From Posidonia oceanica (taxonomy: Eukaryota; Streptophyta; Magnoliopsida; Alismatales; Posidoniaceae): a DNA stretch of 64,000 nucleotides. The notes under the pieces were generated by a model that did not search any database, was not told the origin of the DNA, and saw only the letters and a list, made by a program, of their open reading frames with translations. This document shows positions 47,205 to 56,799 of the stretch, one piece after another; position 1 is the stretch's first letter; each line of letters starts with the position of its first letter. Position numbers and translations under genes: made by a program. The stretch is taken from assembly GCA_037176725.1 (NCBI GenBank), contig JAZBRS010000029.1, positions 40,992,001-41,056,000 of the forward strand. Reading direction: 5' to 3'.

Positions 47205-47815
47205 TGGCACCGGTTTGCGTGCCCGCTTCGCTTTCGGCACCGTTTTGTGTGCCCGCTTTGCTTTCGACATCGTTTTGCGTGCCCGCTTTGCTTTTGGCAC
47301 CCTTTTGCATGCCCGCTTCGTCTTTGGCACCGTTTTGCGTGCCCACTTTGCTTTTGGCACTGTTGTGCGTGCCCGCTTTGCTTTTGGCACCGTTTTGCGT
47401 GCCCACTTCGTCTTTGGCACCGTTTTGCGTGCCTGCTTTGCTTTCGACACCATTTTGCGTGCCTGCTTCACTTTTGGCACCATTTTGCTTGCCCGCTTTG
47501 CTTTTGGTACCGTTTTGCATGCCTGCTTCGCTTTTGGCACCGTTTTGCGTGCCCGCCTTGCTTTTGGCACTGTTTTGCGTGCCCGCCTTGCTTTTGGCAC
47601 CATTCTGCATGTCCGCTTTGCTTTTGGCGCCATTTTGCGTGCCCGCTTCGCTTTTGGCACCATTTTGCGTGCCCGTTTTGTTTTCTTGCACCATTTTGCG
47701 TGCTGGCTTTGTTTTCTCACATCGTTTCGCGTGCCGCTTTGTTTTCTTGGACCGTTTCGCATGCCACTTTGTTTTTCTACACCGTTTCGCGTGCCGCTTC
47801 TATTTCTCGCATCAT
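47205..47815 (+). repeat. 30-bp LTR minisatellite, B 3' copy
   Basis: The longest copy: about sixteen near-perfect 30-bp units (GGCACCGTTTTGCGTGCCCG + CTTTGCTTTT) to 47690, then degenerate ones. It keeps a 339-codon ORF open (46886-47905) with a decapeptide repeat LLAPFCVPAL, and two further overlapping forward ORFs of about 270 codons plus minus-strand ones. I see no signal peptide, domain or codon bias favouring one frame. Confidence 0.9.
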
Positions 47816-48131
47816 TTTGCGTGTCTTATGCTGTTTTCTCCCGCATGTCGCCTGCACTACTTAGTTTTACTGCCGTTTTGCTTTTCCGCTTGCATTTGCG
47901 TATAAGGTAGTGATGCTTACTGCTTAGAGTTCTCACGAGCCAGGTTTCGTCCGGTTCGGAACACAGACAGCGTTGCTAAACGCTTAGACTGCACGTTTAC
48001 TTCCTTACATTGCATCCCACCACTTAGAGCACACATTTGAGCATTCATTCAGGCATGCATTGGCATTTAGGCATTCAAACCTGCATTTCCCTGCATATGC
48101 GAGCGTAAGCCTAGAAAGACCGATTCTCGGG

Positions 48132-48164
48132 CGTGTCGGGAGTGCCTAACACCTTCCCCGCACG
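48132..48164 (+). promoter_or_regulatory. Conserved LTR hairpin, copy B-3'
   Basis: CGTGTCGGGA / CCCCGCACG; same as the 5' copy except that one G of the inner stem is A. Confidence 0.55.
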
Positions 48165-48531
48165 TAACAGGAGTCCTTGCCCAGTCTTTTGGCCCGCAAT
48201 GACCATATTGCCCTTATCCTAGGCATGAGTCATATCATTTGCATTCATTTGCATTTGTTTTCCTTTGCATTGCTTTGCATTGCATCCTTTGCTTGGTTTT
48301 GCGTGTTAACTCACGCATTTCCCTGGTTTTTCTTGTCTCCCAATAATAGACACGGTGGCGACTCTGAATTGTCTTATCTCCTTCTTTTCTTATCTTTTCT
48401 CCTCTATTTTAAGTGTTTTCGAGTTGAGCCCTTCTCCTCGGACATAGCCGCTTATAATGAGCCTGATTCCGATCGGTGCACACGAGCTTCTGGCAGTGTG
48501 CATGAACGATCTAAACACCGAGATTACTACA

Positions 48532-48536
48532 CATTT
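48532..48536. other. Target-site duplication of B, right copy
   Basis: CATTT, directly after CTACA of B. Confidence 0.85.
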
Positions 48537-49155
48537 GCATTCGGGCAGTGATGCTTACTGTCTGGGGTTCTCACGAACCAGGGCCCGCTCTGTTCGGAAC
48601 ACTGACAGCGCTGCTGAGCACATAGACTGCACGTTTAATTCCCAGCATGCATCTTATCACTTAGAGCACACATTTGAGCATGTAATTAAGTATTCATGGC
48701 ACTTAGACATTCAAAGCATGCATCATCCTGCATATGAGAGCGTAAGCCTAGAAAGACCGATTCTCGGGTGTATCAGGGGTGCCTAACACCTTCCCCGTGT
48801 GTAACAGGAGTCCTTACCATTCTCATGGCCCGCAATGACCATATTGCCCTCATCCTAGGCACGAGTCACATCATTGCATCTCATTGCATATCATTTCATA
48901 GCTTTGCATTGCATTGCATCTTTTTGCTTGGTTTTGCGTGTTTATTCACGCATTTCCTCGGTTTTCCTTGTCTCCCGACCTAATAGACACGGTGGCAACT
49001 CTGATTTGTCTAATCTTTTCTTTTTTCCCTTGTTTCGGTGTTTTCGAGTCAAGTCTTCCTTCTCGGATACACCTGCTTATAGTGAACCTAGTTTCGATCG
49101 GTGCACGCAAGCTTTGGCATCGTGCATGGACGATACGGATTTCGGGATTACTACA
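48537..49155 (+). mobile_element. Element A, 3' LTR, right part
   Basis: It resumes A's LTR (GCATTCGGGCAGTGATGC...) and matches 2528-3137, ending ATTACTACA at 49155. Includes the hairpin block at 48769-48802 (partly decayed) and a decayed PBS echo (GGTGGCAACTCT, 48991). About 14 differences in the first 200 bp against the 5' LTR, near 7%. The next five bases, CTCCT, should be A's target duplication, but its other copy lies outside the window. Confidence 0.92.
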
Positions 49156-49780
49156 CTCCTGCTCCAGCTTATGGTGGCAATCCTATAGTTCCTGAGCATG
49201 CCCAAGTGCATCATCCAACTGACTCTAGGTAGGACCTGTGGCTGGAGGAGTGTGTATGAGCTCCATCATCTCCTGAATCTACCAAGTAAACAAGCACATC
49301 AGCCATCTAATATGTACATAAATTAATTAGAGTGGAAAGAGAGTACCTCCATCTCACAGGCTCGGACCCTCTCGTCAAGTGTATCCATGAATCGAGAAGC
49401 AGCTGGGTTTGGTGTATCAACTGGGGCAGGCTCCTCACTAGTCGAAGTGTCATCGGCCTACATAAAAACATGCGATTAAGAAAGGGGAGTGACTAACTAA
49501 GAAAAATTAAAAGGGACAAAGACTTACTCGTGCGCGGAACTCGTGCAACTGGGACTACAACACATCTCATTCACACACAAGCTCCTTAACCCTCAACGAA
49601 GCCTGCCTTTACTACTCCATCACTGCCTCAGTCATACCCTCTGTGGCAACCATCTACATGAGAAAAAAGGAAGACTTGTGTGAGTAAAGGAAAAGAGGGA
49701 TGAAGGATAACTAATAAACTACTCACCAACTCTTGGATCTGGCAGTGGGCAGCTGTAACCATGCGACCTAATGGCTTGAA
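49156..49780 (-). pseudogene. Broken exon-intron gene fragment between A and D
   Basis: On the minus strand several short coding-like blocks are separated by introns with good ends: FKPLGRMVTAAHCQIQEL then GTGAGT (donor near 49727); a block after ...CTCATGTAG (near 49650) reading MVATEGMTEAVME and, after TAG/TAA, RQASLRVKELVCE; ADDTSTSEEPAPVDTPNPAA...LDERVRACEME (near 49455-49350); and IQEMMELIHTPPATGPT (near 49280-49235). The acidic, Glu/Met-rich tail resembles the C-terminal part of plant Ptta/En/Spm-type (Transposase_24) proteins, but this is weak. It is older than both A and D, which border it. Stops in several blocks show it is dead. Confidence 0.4.
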
Positions 49781-49983
49781 TGTGCCAATTCTTGAGTCAC
49801 GGTGAAAAGATATAAAAACGGGCGAAGGCTGAAGGGAAAAAAAACAAAACTTGGAGTCGCCACCTAGTCTATTTTGGAATCCGGAAAGACAAGGAGAACC
49901 GGAAAACATGTAAATTGATAAAAATGAAAAGGATATGACACAAGGTCATTGCAGGCCAAAGAATCGGGCAAGGACTCCTGTTA

Positions 49984-50015
49984 CGCATGGGGAAGGTGTT
50001 AGGTACCCCCATGCG
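49984..50015 (-). promoter_or_regulatory. Conserved LTR hairpin, copy D
   Basis: On the minus strand, CGCATGGGG pairs with CCCCATGCG: nine bp with no bulge. The apex is GGT-ACCTAAC-ACC followed by TT. Flanks AGAAAGACCGACTCTC and TAACAGGAGTCCTTGCC match the other LTRs. Confidence 0.65.
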
Positions 50016-50299
50016 CCCGAGAGAGTCGGTCTTTCTGGGTTTTCCGCTCATGTGTGGGTAAATGTAGGCAATGATGCCATTTACTGTATGCCCGAGGGCG
50101 ATTATGCAATGCCAAGTGAAAACATGGTATATGCCTTTGAAAATACGTTAAATGCCTTTGAAAACATGCCGAGAAGCAAGAATTGTAAACCTTGGGGGCC
50201 ACTATAAACATGCAAATCATACTGAGAAATCAAAACATAAACATACATGCCTAGAATAAAGATTAAAAAGCTAAAATCAAAGTTCATCTTACTGGAACC

Positions 50300-51945
50300 G
50301 TTGGACGCTAGAATGCACAACGTCCAACGTTAGACGCAAGGGCTGCTGCGTCTAACGCATAAAGCTCAGATATATTATTACAGTTTGGCTGAAACTTACA
50401 AACAGCTCATATAACTTATGGAAATCAGGAAACCAATTGGGATATGATATAAATTTATGACAAGTATTTCAACATCTATTCTCAAAGATTATTTCAAAAG
50501 ATAATAGTCTAGGATGTAAAACAATTTGGCAAATGAGTCAAATAAACCCCCAAGTAAATGAACCCAAGGAAACCAGTAGAAAGTTTAAATCCCAGGTGAA
50601 ATAGGTTTAGGCTAACTGCAAACACCACATACCAGATCTCAGATGTTAATGAAAGGCATTCAATGAAGTAAAAGTTACAAACATCTAAACAGGAGTGTTG
50701 GACGCTACTGAACACAGCGTCTTATGTAAGACGCTGCACAGTTGGCGTCTTACACCCTGAAAACTGGTTTCAAGGTAAACGCAGAGAAGAAAGCATATTT
50801 TCGATTCAGATGCTTTTATAATAGAGACATGATTGGGATAAATCAAAATAAACTGTATATGACATGGATAAATCATTAGAAAGTGTATAAACATTTCTGT
50901 TAAAGAAAATATGCAAAAAATCAATATCAGGACGTTGGAGGCTAGTCTTGGTAGCGTCCAACGTAAGATGCACCAGACTCAACATCTAATGCACTGACAA
51001 AGCATCAGATTAAATTTTCATTCGAATCGAAACAAATCCAAACAAAATTCATTCTCCAAGCAAGAATAGACATCCACAAACACAACCATGCAATTTCTAT
51101 AAAAAATAGATGTATAAATCGTCCTCCCCACCTCCATTTGCCTCTTGTCGGAATCCAATGGGTTCTCCGACCGTTGGAGGGCCGGGAAGCCATGGTGCTC
51201 GGCTAGGACTTATGGTGGAGGCTCGGGAAGGTCATGAGGGACCCTGGGATGTAAGCAATGGGGAATGAGTTTTCGGCCAAGCTCAACGGTCGGCGACCTC
51301 ACATGGCTGGAACCCATCACTGGAAAATGAAAAATATGGCTAATAGAGGTATATTAGAAGCTAAACTCACATAACATGCATTGAAACTAATACTCACGAC
51401 ATAAAGATTAAAGTTCTAAGCTACAAGGAGGAGCACACTTACCTGTTTTGGCATTTGGTGTAGCTTCCCCGGCGCCGACGGCTTTCTCCGATTTGTAATG
51501 ACTCAGACGACGGCAGTAGGAGCTAGGCTGATTTGGTTGTGTCACAGGAGGGTTTGGGGTGGTCAGAGGTGTGAGAATTCAGATGGAGTTGGGCTGTTTT
51601 GCTCTCGGACCCCTCTCAGGAAATGGGTGCCGATCGTTCAAATGAAGAAGAAGAAGTGTTTTTGTATGGCTGCATGGGTTTGTAACGTGGGAATTGGAAA
51701 CGAAGAGGCTCTAGACAAGGTCGGAAATGTGTTTTGGACAAGGGCTCAATGGTATTTGCACTTGGGAGTCGATTGGAATCCCAAAATCAAACTCTGTCAG
51801 TCCCGGTGTGTTGGACGCCTACCTGAGCTGCGTCTTACATAAGACGCTGCCTCAGGTAGCGTCCTACACCCCAAAGAGCAGGATGGTGTTAGATGCTAGC
51901 TTTCCTGCGTCTTACGTAAGACACAGGTATATCTGGCGTCCAATG
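50300..51945 (-). repeat. Array of GCGTCTTA/TAAGACGC palindromes in LTR D
   Basis: At least five palindromic blocks: 50302-50352 (with GTTAGACGCA/TGCGTCTAAC, 10-bp arms), about 50695-50756 (AGCGTCTTATGTAAGACGCT), 50930-50996, 51805-51870 (a nearly perfect 66-bp palindrome with centre GCGTCTTACATAAGACGC) and 51885-51940 (GCGTCTTACGTAAGAC centre). The outer parts repeat GTTGGACGC or GCGTCCAAC words. Confidence 0.8.
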
Positions 51946-52241
51946 ACCCAGAAAGGATTTTGGGATATTCTTGGGTATTTTTGGTTGGGCTTGGGCTTAA
52001 ATTTGGACAAGGCTTAGGTTTAGGACTAGGCTTGGATTTTGGCTAGGTTTTGGGATTAGTGGGCTTAGGTTTATGCTTGGTTTGGACAAGGCTTAGGTCT
52101 AGGACTAGGCTTGGGTTTAGGCTAGATTTTGGGATTGGTGGGCTTAGGTTTAGGCTTGGTGAAAAGGTGGGGGCCGCCACAACCGAGCACATCCTTGGGA
52201 GAAAACCACTGATGAAAAACTACAAAATTGGGGTGTCTACA

Positions 52242-52305
52242 GATGCCCCTTCCTGAGCGAGGTCGAGGGGACCAAGGCCACTGCTCAGGGTTGACAAGAC
52301 ACCAT
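52242..52305 (-). promoter_or_regulatory. Polypurine tract and predicted fold, element D
   Basis: On the minus strand, AGGAAGGGGCATC runs into TGTAGACACC. GCTCAGG (within 52252-52258) pairs with CCTGAGC (52283-52289). The outer stem is weaker than in A and B: GGTGTC at 52300 region against GACACC in the LTR (52231-52237), six bp. Confidence 0.7.
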
Positions 52306-53037
52306 GACCGTAGTCGGTGGAGAAGCAGTGTTGCTATTGGCATAAGTCACTTATTCAGCAGATGCACCGAAAATCATGACCTATTGCCACAATGCAAACG
52401 CTAAAGTAAATGCTAGGATGCAATGCTAATACTAATCCTGTAATGCTGATGGCATGCCGGTGCTCATATTCACTGAAGTCCGTTGGGGGTGCGCGAGCGA
52501 TGTATGTGTATGTGATGCTAATGTAGATAATGTGATGTGGTGGATCACTGAGCTCTAGCACTCCAAACGATCGGAAAGGGATGCAACTACCTAGCATGCA
52601 ATGTAAAAGGATGACATGATAAGTTTCGGACTTATCAACCGAGATAGATAAGTTTCGGACTCATCACCCGAAAAAGTGGATAGAGGATCGCTGAGCTATG
52701 AAGCTCATAGGCGATCTGAGCCACGTAGCTCCAAATGATCTAGATGTGTATCAATGAGTATGCCATGTTGATGTTGACTGTACTAGGGACATATGCAGAA
52801 GTGCATGATGTGATGAGATGCAATGGTATGTCATGCGGTGTAATACGATGTAATGCCAGCCAGCTGGATAGATGGGATATCAGCCCGATGCAAATGTTGT
52901 GATGCCAATGTTGATGCATAGCAATGCAATGTGGCATGAGGCGACGGAATGATGTGCAATGAGATGTTATCACATACAATGAGATGCAAATGATGTAGTA
53001 ACATACAAGTTGATGCTGTGAGATGCAAATGAGATGT
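52306..53037 (-). repeat. Element D 3' region nearest the LTR
   Basis: Non-coding. It contains the conserved pre-polypurine block (52310-52395), two hairpin units GATAAGTTTCGGACTYATC (52620-52672), and 52740-53037, rich in GATGCAATG/GTGATGAGATGC words. Confidence 0.6.
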
Positions 53038-53365
53038 TAATGATAAGTTGACGGACTTATCGCCAAAATAGATAAGTTTTGGACTTATCAGCCAGAAAAG
53101 GAAGATAGATAAGTTTCGAACTTATCAGTCGGAAAATGAGGATAGATAAGTTTCAGACTTATCACCTAGAAAAGGAGGATAGATAAGTTTCGGACTTATC
53201 AGCCTGAAAAGGAGGATAGATAAGTTTCGGACTTATCAGTCAGAAAAGAAGGATAGATAAGTTTCGGACTTATCAGCCGGAAAATAAGGATAGATAAGTT
53301 TCGGACTTATCAACCGGAAAAGGAGGATAGATAAGTTTCAGACTTATCAATCGGAAAAGGAGGAT
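53038..53365 (-). repeat. Array of GATAAGT...ACTTATC hairpin units in D
   Basis: About nine copies of GATAAGTTTCGGACTTATC at 36- to 38-bp spacing with filler AGYCGGAAAAGGAGGATA. Read in D's sense direction the core is GATAAGTCCGAAACTTATC, so the stem and the TCCG loop start match those of A and B. Confidence 0.92.
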
Positions 53366-53379
53366 GATGGGAATACCAA

Positions 53380-53930
53380 AACCCGAAGATGTGGCAAAGG
53401 TCCATAAATAGTCTCGTGACAGTTTGGGGTGTCAGCCCAGATGTAGAGGATAAGACGATACCAATGGACGATACAGATGCCCCTAGTATCAAAGAAAAAA
53501 TGACAGACTAGCGAGTCTATCGGTCAAGTGGAGTGCCGACAAGTCATCAGACTCATTTACCAAAAGGTTAGACAATATGACGGATGTCAAACAAGTAGTT
53601 AGGGGTATTATCCCAATGTAAGACAATTTGACGGGCGTCAACCGAGTAGTTTGGGCTACCAGCCTGGAGCTAGACAGTTTGACGGGCGTCAACCGAGTAG
53701 TTTGAGCTACCAACCCGGAGCTAGACAGTTTGACAGGCGTCAACCGAGTAGTTTGGGCTACCAATCCAGAGCTAGACAGTTTAACGGGCATCAACCGAGT
53801 AGTTTGGGCTACCAACCCGAAGAAGGAAACTTCAAACAAGACTATCGTGCTTGCCGACCAGAACGCCAGACACTTTGACGGATGTCATCTGCGCAATTAG
53901 GGCTGCCAACCTGAAGAAGGAGGATAAGAC
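53380..53930 (-). repeat. Element D two-hairpin units, about 52 bp
   Basis: Four to five tandem units at 53620-53830, each with TTGACG-GG-CGTCAA (53679-53692) and GTAG-TTTGGG-CTAC. Degenerate relatives flank them (53390-53600 and 53830-53930). In D's sense direction the unit reads GGCTGGTAGCCCAAACTACT then CGGTTGACGCCCGTCAA, the same plan as the units in A (9090-9285). Confidence 0.85.
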
Positions 53931-54054
53931 TAAGGAGAGACGCCCTTGGTGGAAGTACTGTCCCAACTAGTTCATCCAGAAAGCAGCTGACCTATCCCTA
54001 GTCGAGAACTGTTCGATGCCCTACAAAGTCGGGAGGGGGAGTACAGAAGTGATT

Positions 54055-54440
54055 GGTGCATGCATGATTTATGCAAATTTTTTGCGTGATTGATTTATTT
54101 GTGTTGAATATGCATGATTTATGCAATTTCTATTGAAGATGCATGATTTATGCAAATTTGTTTATAGATGCATGATTTATGCAAATTTATTGTTTGTATG
54201 CATGATTTATGCAAATTTGTTGTTGTTTGTAGATGCATGACTTATGCAAATTTTGTTTTTATATGTAATTTTGCTGTATGCATGATTTATGCAAACTTTT
54301 GTTGTAGATGCATGATGTATGCAAATTTGTCTGTATGCATGATTTATGTAATTTTTGTAGATGCATGACTTATGCAAATTTTGTTTATATGCATGATTTA
54401 TTCAATTTTTGTTGGTAGGTGCATGCCTTATGCAAAATTT
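54055..54440 (-). repeat. TGCATGATTTATGCA repeat in D
   Basis: About a dozen copies at 22- to 40-bp spacing. Each core TGCAT-GATTT-ATGCA is a 5-bp stem with a 5-base loop, and is followed by AATTTNTTG. Open reading of 54168-54368 comes from this repeat. Confidence 0.85.
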
Positions 54441-55470
54441 TGTTTTTTATGCAATTTCATTGCCTTTAGCTTTTGGAATGCTAGGAATGCCTACTATATA
54501 TGAAAGAGTAGTCCTCAACTCACAAGACTCTACCTGGACTCCTAGACTGTAGGTGGCTCTCTGGAATGGACGGTGTCCCAGAGGGTGGTGTGTCTGGTAG
54601 TGTGGTGAGAAACAATGTTCCATGCCAAACTCTCTATGACCTACACCTACTTTTTATTTTTCATTTTCATTTTTTTTTACTCCCTCATAGGTTTGCAGGT
54701 TTACTCTATCCCGGGCTTGGAGGTAAAAAATGCCTGGTCTGGTGCTGGAGAGCTGCTGCAAGACAAGGGTGACTAGTCCCTGTAGGATTTGTGGGCTTTC
54801 CAAGCGTATGCTCCAACTCCTCTCGAAGATAAGTCGTAGGAATAGGGCTATTCTGCTCACCTCTATCTCTAAGGCTGACTTCTGTCTTCCCTCTTTTTTT
54901 TTTATGCCCCTTTTATTGATTGGTTTTTTTTTGTTTTTTTGCTTTTTTGTTTTTGCTCTCCTTTTTTTTCTTTTGCTTTCACTCTCACTCTCAGCCTATC
55001 ATTTTCTCTTCCTCTGGAGGTATAGGTCCTATGAGGAGTTTGGACATTTCGCTCTATTCTTTATTGGATTGTGGCTCCCTCACTTGCAAGGACATCTAGG
55101 TAGTGTCAACTGAGAAGGAACAAACTCTTTCCAAAGCAAGCTAGCTATTCCGATTTTCATCATCGGGCATGATTATTATGAATGGGGATGATTTTTTTTT
55201 GCTTTTTTATCATGAATGAGAATGATTGAATCCTTTTTTTTTTTTGATTATCATGAATGGAGATGATTGATTTTGATTGATTTTTTTTTTGACTAATGCT
55301 GCTATAAATGCATGTTGATTTTGCATGCTGCAGAAATGCTAAAAAAGAAAGATATGCAATATCAATGATGTATACAGATTTAATTTTCAAATGCATGACT
55401 GTGAAGCAATGGATGTATGGAATAAAACAGAAAAGAAGAAGACTCTGCAAGGCAAGGATACAGCCTCGGG
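54441..55470 (-). other. Element D spacer after integrase
   Basis: No supported gene. T-rich runs 54890-54980 and 55180-55290 (with repeated ATTATCATGAATGG units). 55060-55175 carries, on the minus strand, GATGAAAATCGGAATAGC ... GGAAAGAGTTTG ... CTACCTAGATGTCC ... GAGGGAGCCACAATCC, the block also found after integrase in B (37325-37440). Short ORFs (54730-55113, 55308-55490) have no domain. Confidence 0.6.
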
Positions 55471-56660
55471 TCATTGGTAGTACTTCTTGAGGTAGCAAGA
55501 ATTGACCGGTCCTGATTGCTCAACCTGGTCCATGTCCTCAAGGATCACCGTACCATCGGTGAGGATCTACTTGATAATGAAAGGGCCATGCCAATTGGGC
55601 CTGAATTTTCTACGGGTGTCAGGTAGATGGATAGCCCGCAAGACTAGGTCACCGGGTGCAAGATTTTTGGGTCTGACCTCCTTCTGATAAGCTCTGGCCA
55701 TGCGCCTCTGATAGCATTGGGCGTGATGCATGGCTTGCAATCTGTGCTCGTCGATCAGATTCAGCTGGATGTAGCGGTCTTCAACCCATTCTGCCTCCTC
55801 CAGCTCAACTTCTCTCAGGATCCAGAGTGATGGGATCTCCACCTCAATGGGCAAAACAGCCTCCATGCCATACACGAGTGAATATGGAGTTGCCCCCGTT
55901 GATGTCCGGACTGACGTTCTGTACGCCCAAAGCGCATACTGAAGTTTGTCGTGCCAGTCCTTATGAGTCTCAGCCTTTTTCTTCAGGATTTTCATAAGGT
56001 TTTTGTTGGCTGACTCAACCGTGCCATTCATCTGTGGCCTATAAGGTGAGGATCTATGATGTTTGATCTTGAAACTCTGGAGATAATCCTCAATCCTCTA
56101 GGCTATGAAGTTCTTGCCGTTATCAGATATGATGGTGTGCGGGACCCCGTACCGGGCAATGATGTTGTTCCTGATGAACTTTTCCATTGCCGCGGCTGTG
56201 ATAGTCTTGTACAAGGCCGCCTCCACTCACTTAGTGAAGTAATCAATCACTACAAGGATAAAGCGATGACCATTGGAGGCTGCAGGATGTATGGCCGCGA
56301 TGACGTCAATTCCCCATGTAGAGAAGGGCCATGGTGACGACATGTTGTGCAATTGCTGTGAGGGAGCATGAATGAAATTCCCATGGATCTGGCAGTTGTG
56401 GCATCTATGCACAAACTGGCAGCAATCTGCCTCCATGGTTGACCAAAAATAGCCCTGAAGCATGATTTTCTTGGCTAGCAACACACCATTCATATAAGGG
56501 CCGCATGTCCCTACATGAAGTTGGAGCATCAGTGTGTCGGCTTCTGTCTTGTCCATACAGCGAAGGAGCATCTAATTGTAGGATCTCCTATAAAGGTGTC
56601 CTGCTCCTAGCACATATCTCGACGCCAGACGCGCCAAAGTCTTCCCATCGGCCGTTGAGG
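55471..56660 (-). pseudogene. Element D integrase
   Basis: Stop TGA at 55471-55473 after CYLKKYYQ. HHCC domain (LHVGTCGPY in place of the LH of B, and RCHNC); core TWGIDVIAAIHP (first Asp), IISDNGKNFIA (second Asp kept), MNGTVESANKNL (Glu). C-terminal PYSLVYGMEAVLPIEVEIPS, RPNWHGPFIIK. In-frame stops: after YFTK (TGG to TAG, near 56229), FIA*RIEDY (near 56098) and IIK* (near 55568). The second His of the zinc domain reads Tyr (CGPYMNG). Confidence 0.88.
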
Positions 56661-56799
56661 CATCGGGCGGAAATCTGCCAGATTCCAGAAAAATCTGAAT
56701 GTCATGATACCATGGGAGATGATCTGAGGGGTCCGCCTCTTCAATGCTCATGCAGTGTGCAGGCTGCTCTACACATGTGACTGACACATCCACTGCATG

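Larger units (their letters stand above)
15077..48531 (+). mobile_element. Element B: Tat/Ogre-like LTR retrotransposon nested in A (contains solo LTR C)
   Basis: A full-length element, 33.5 kb as found and about 27.5 kb without C. It has a 5' LTR, primer-binding site (26988), leader, gag-pro-RT-RH-aRNH-IN (28324-37074), an extra ORF (38573-39775), a tandem-repeat region, polypurine tract (42791-42803) and 3' LTR. The second RNase H between RT-RH and integrase and the size point to the Tat lineage. Frameshifts, a protease deletion and many stops show it is no longer autonomous. Confidence 0.93.
42804..48531 (+). mobile_element. Element B, 3' LTR
   Basis: 5,728 bp from TGTTGACACCCC to ATTACTACA, uninterrupted. 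In a 455-bp AT-rich comparison (45545-46002 against 18241-18690) I count about 13 differences from the 5' LTR, near 3%. Compared with the 5' LTR and C it lacks about 410 bp of pyrimidine- and GC-rich sequence at about 44431, and has a longer minisatellite. ORF 44377-45051 and others within it have no domain. Confidence 0.93.
49781..52241 (-). mobile_element. Element D, 3' LTR (left end tentative)
   Basis: On the minus strand it begins TGTAGACACCCCAATTTTG at 52241, right after the polypurine tract. The left end is put at 49781, where the minus strand reads ...TTGGCACA, but the second target duplication is outside the window, so this is uncertain. It has the conserved LTR hairpin (49984-50015), PBS echo (49853-49864), a palindrome array (50300-51945) and a duplicated GGCTTAGGTTTAGG-rich segment (51985-52162). 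It is half the length of A and B LTRs and lacks the minisatellite. ORFs in it show no domain. Confidence 0.75.

Noticed and set aside
46886..47905. 339-codon ORF with a decapeptide repeat as a real secreted or structural protein
   Set aside because: It coincides with a stop-free 30-bp minisatellite, several frames on both strands are open equally, and the same ORF is rearranged in each LTR copy.
49628..49909. 93-codon minus-strand ORF spanning the D LTR/gene-fragment boundary
   Set aside because: It crosses the proposed LTR end, reads through a likely intron donor, and has no motif as a whole.
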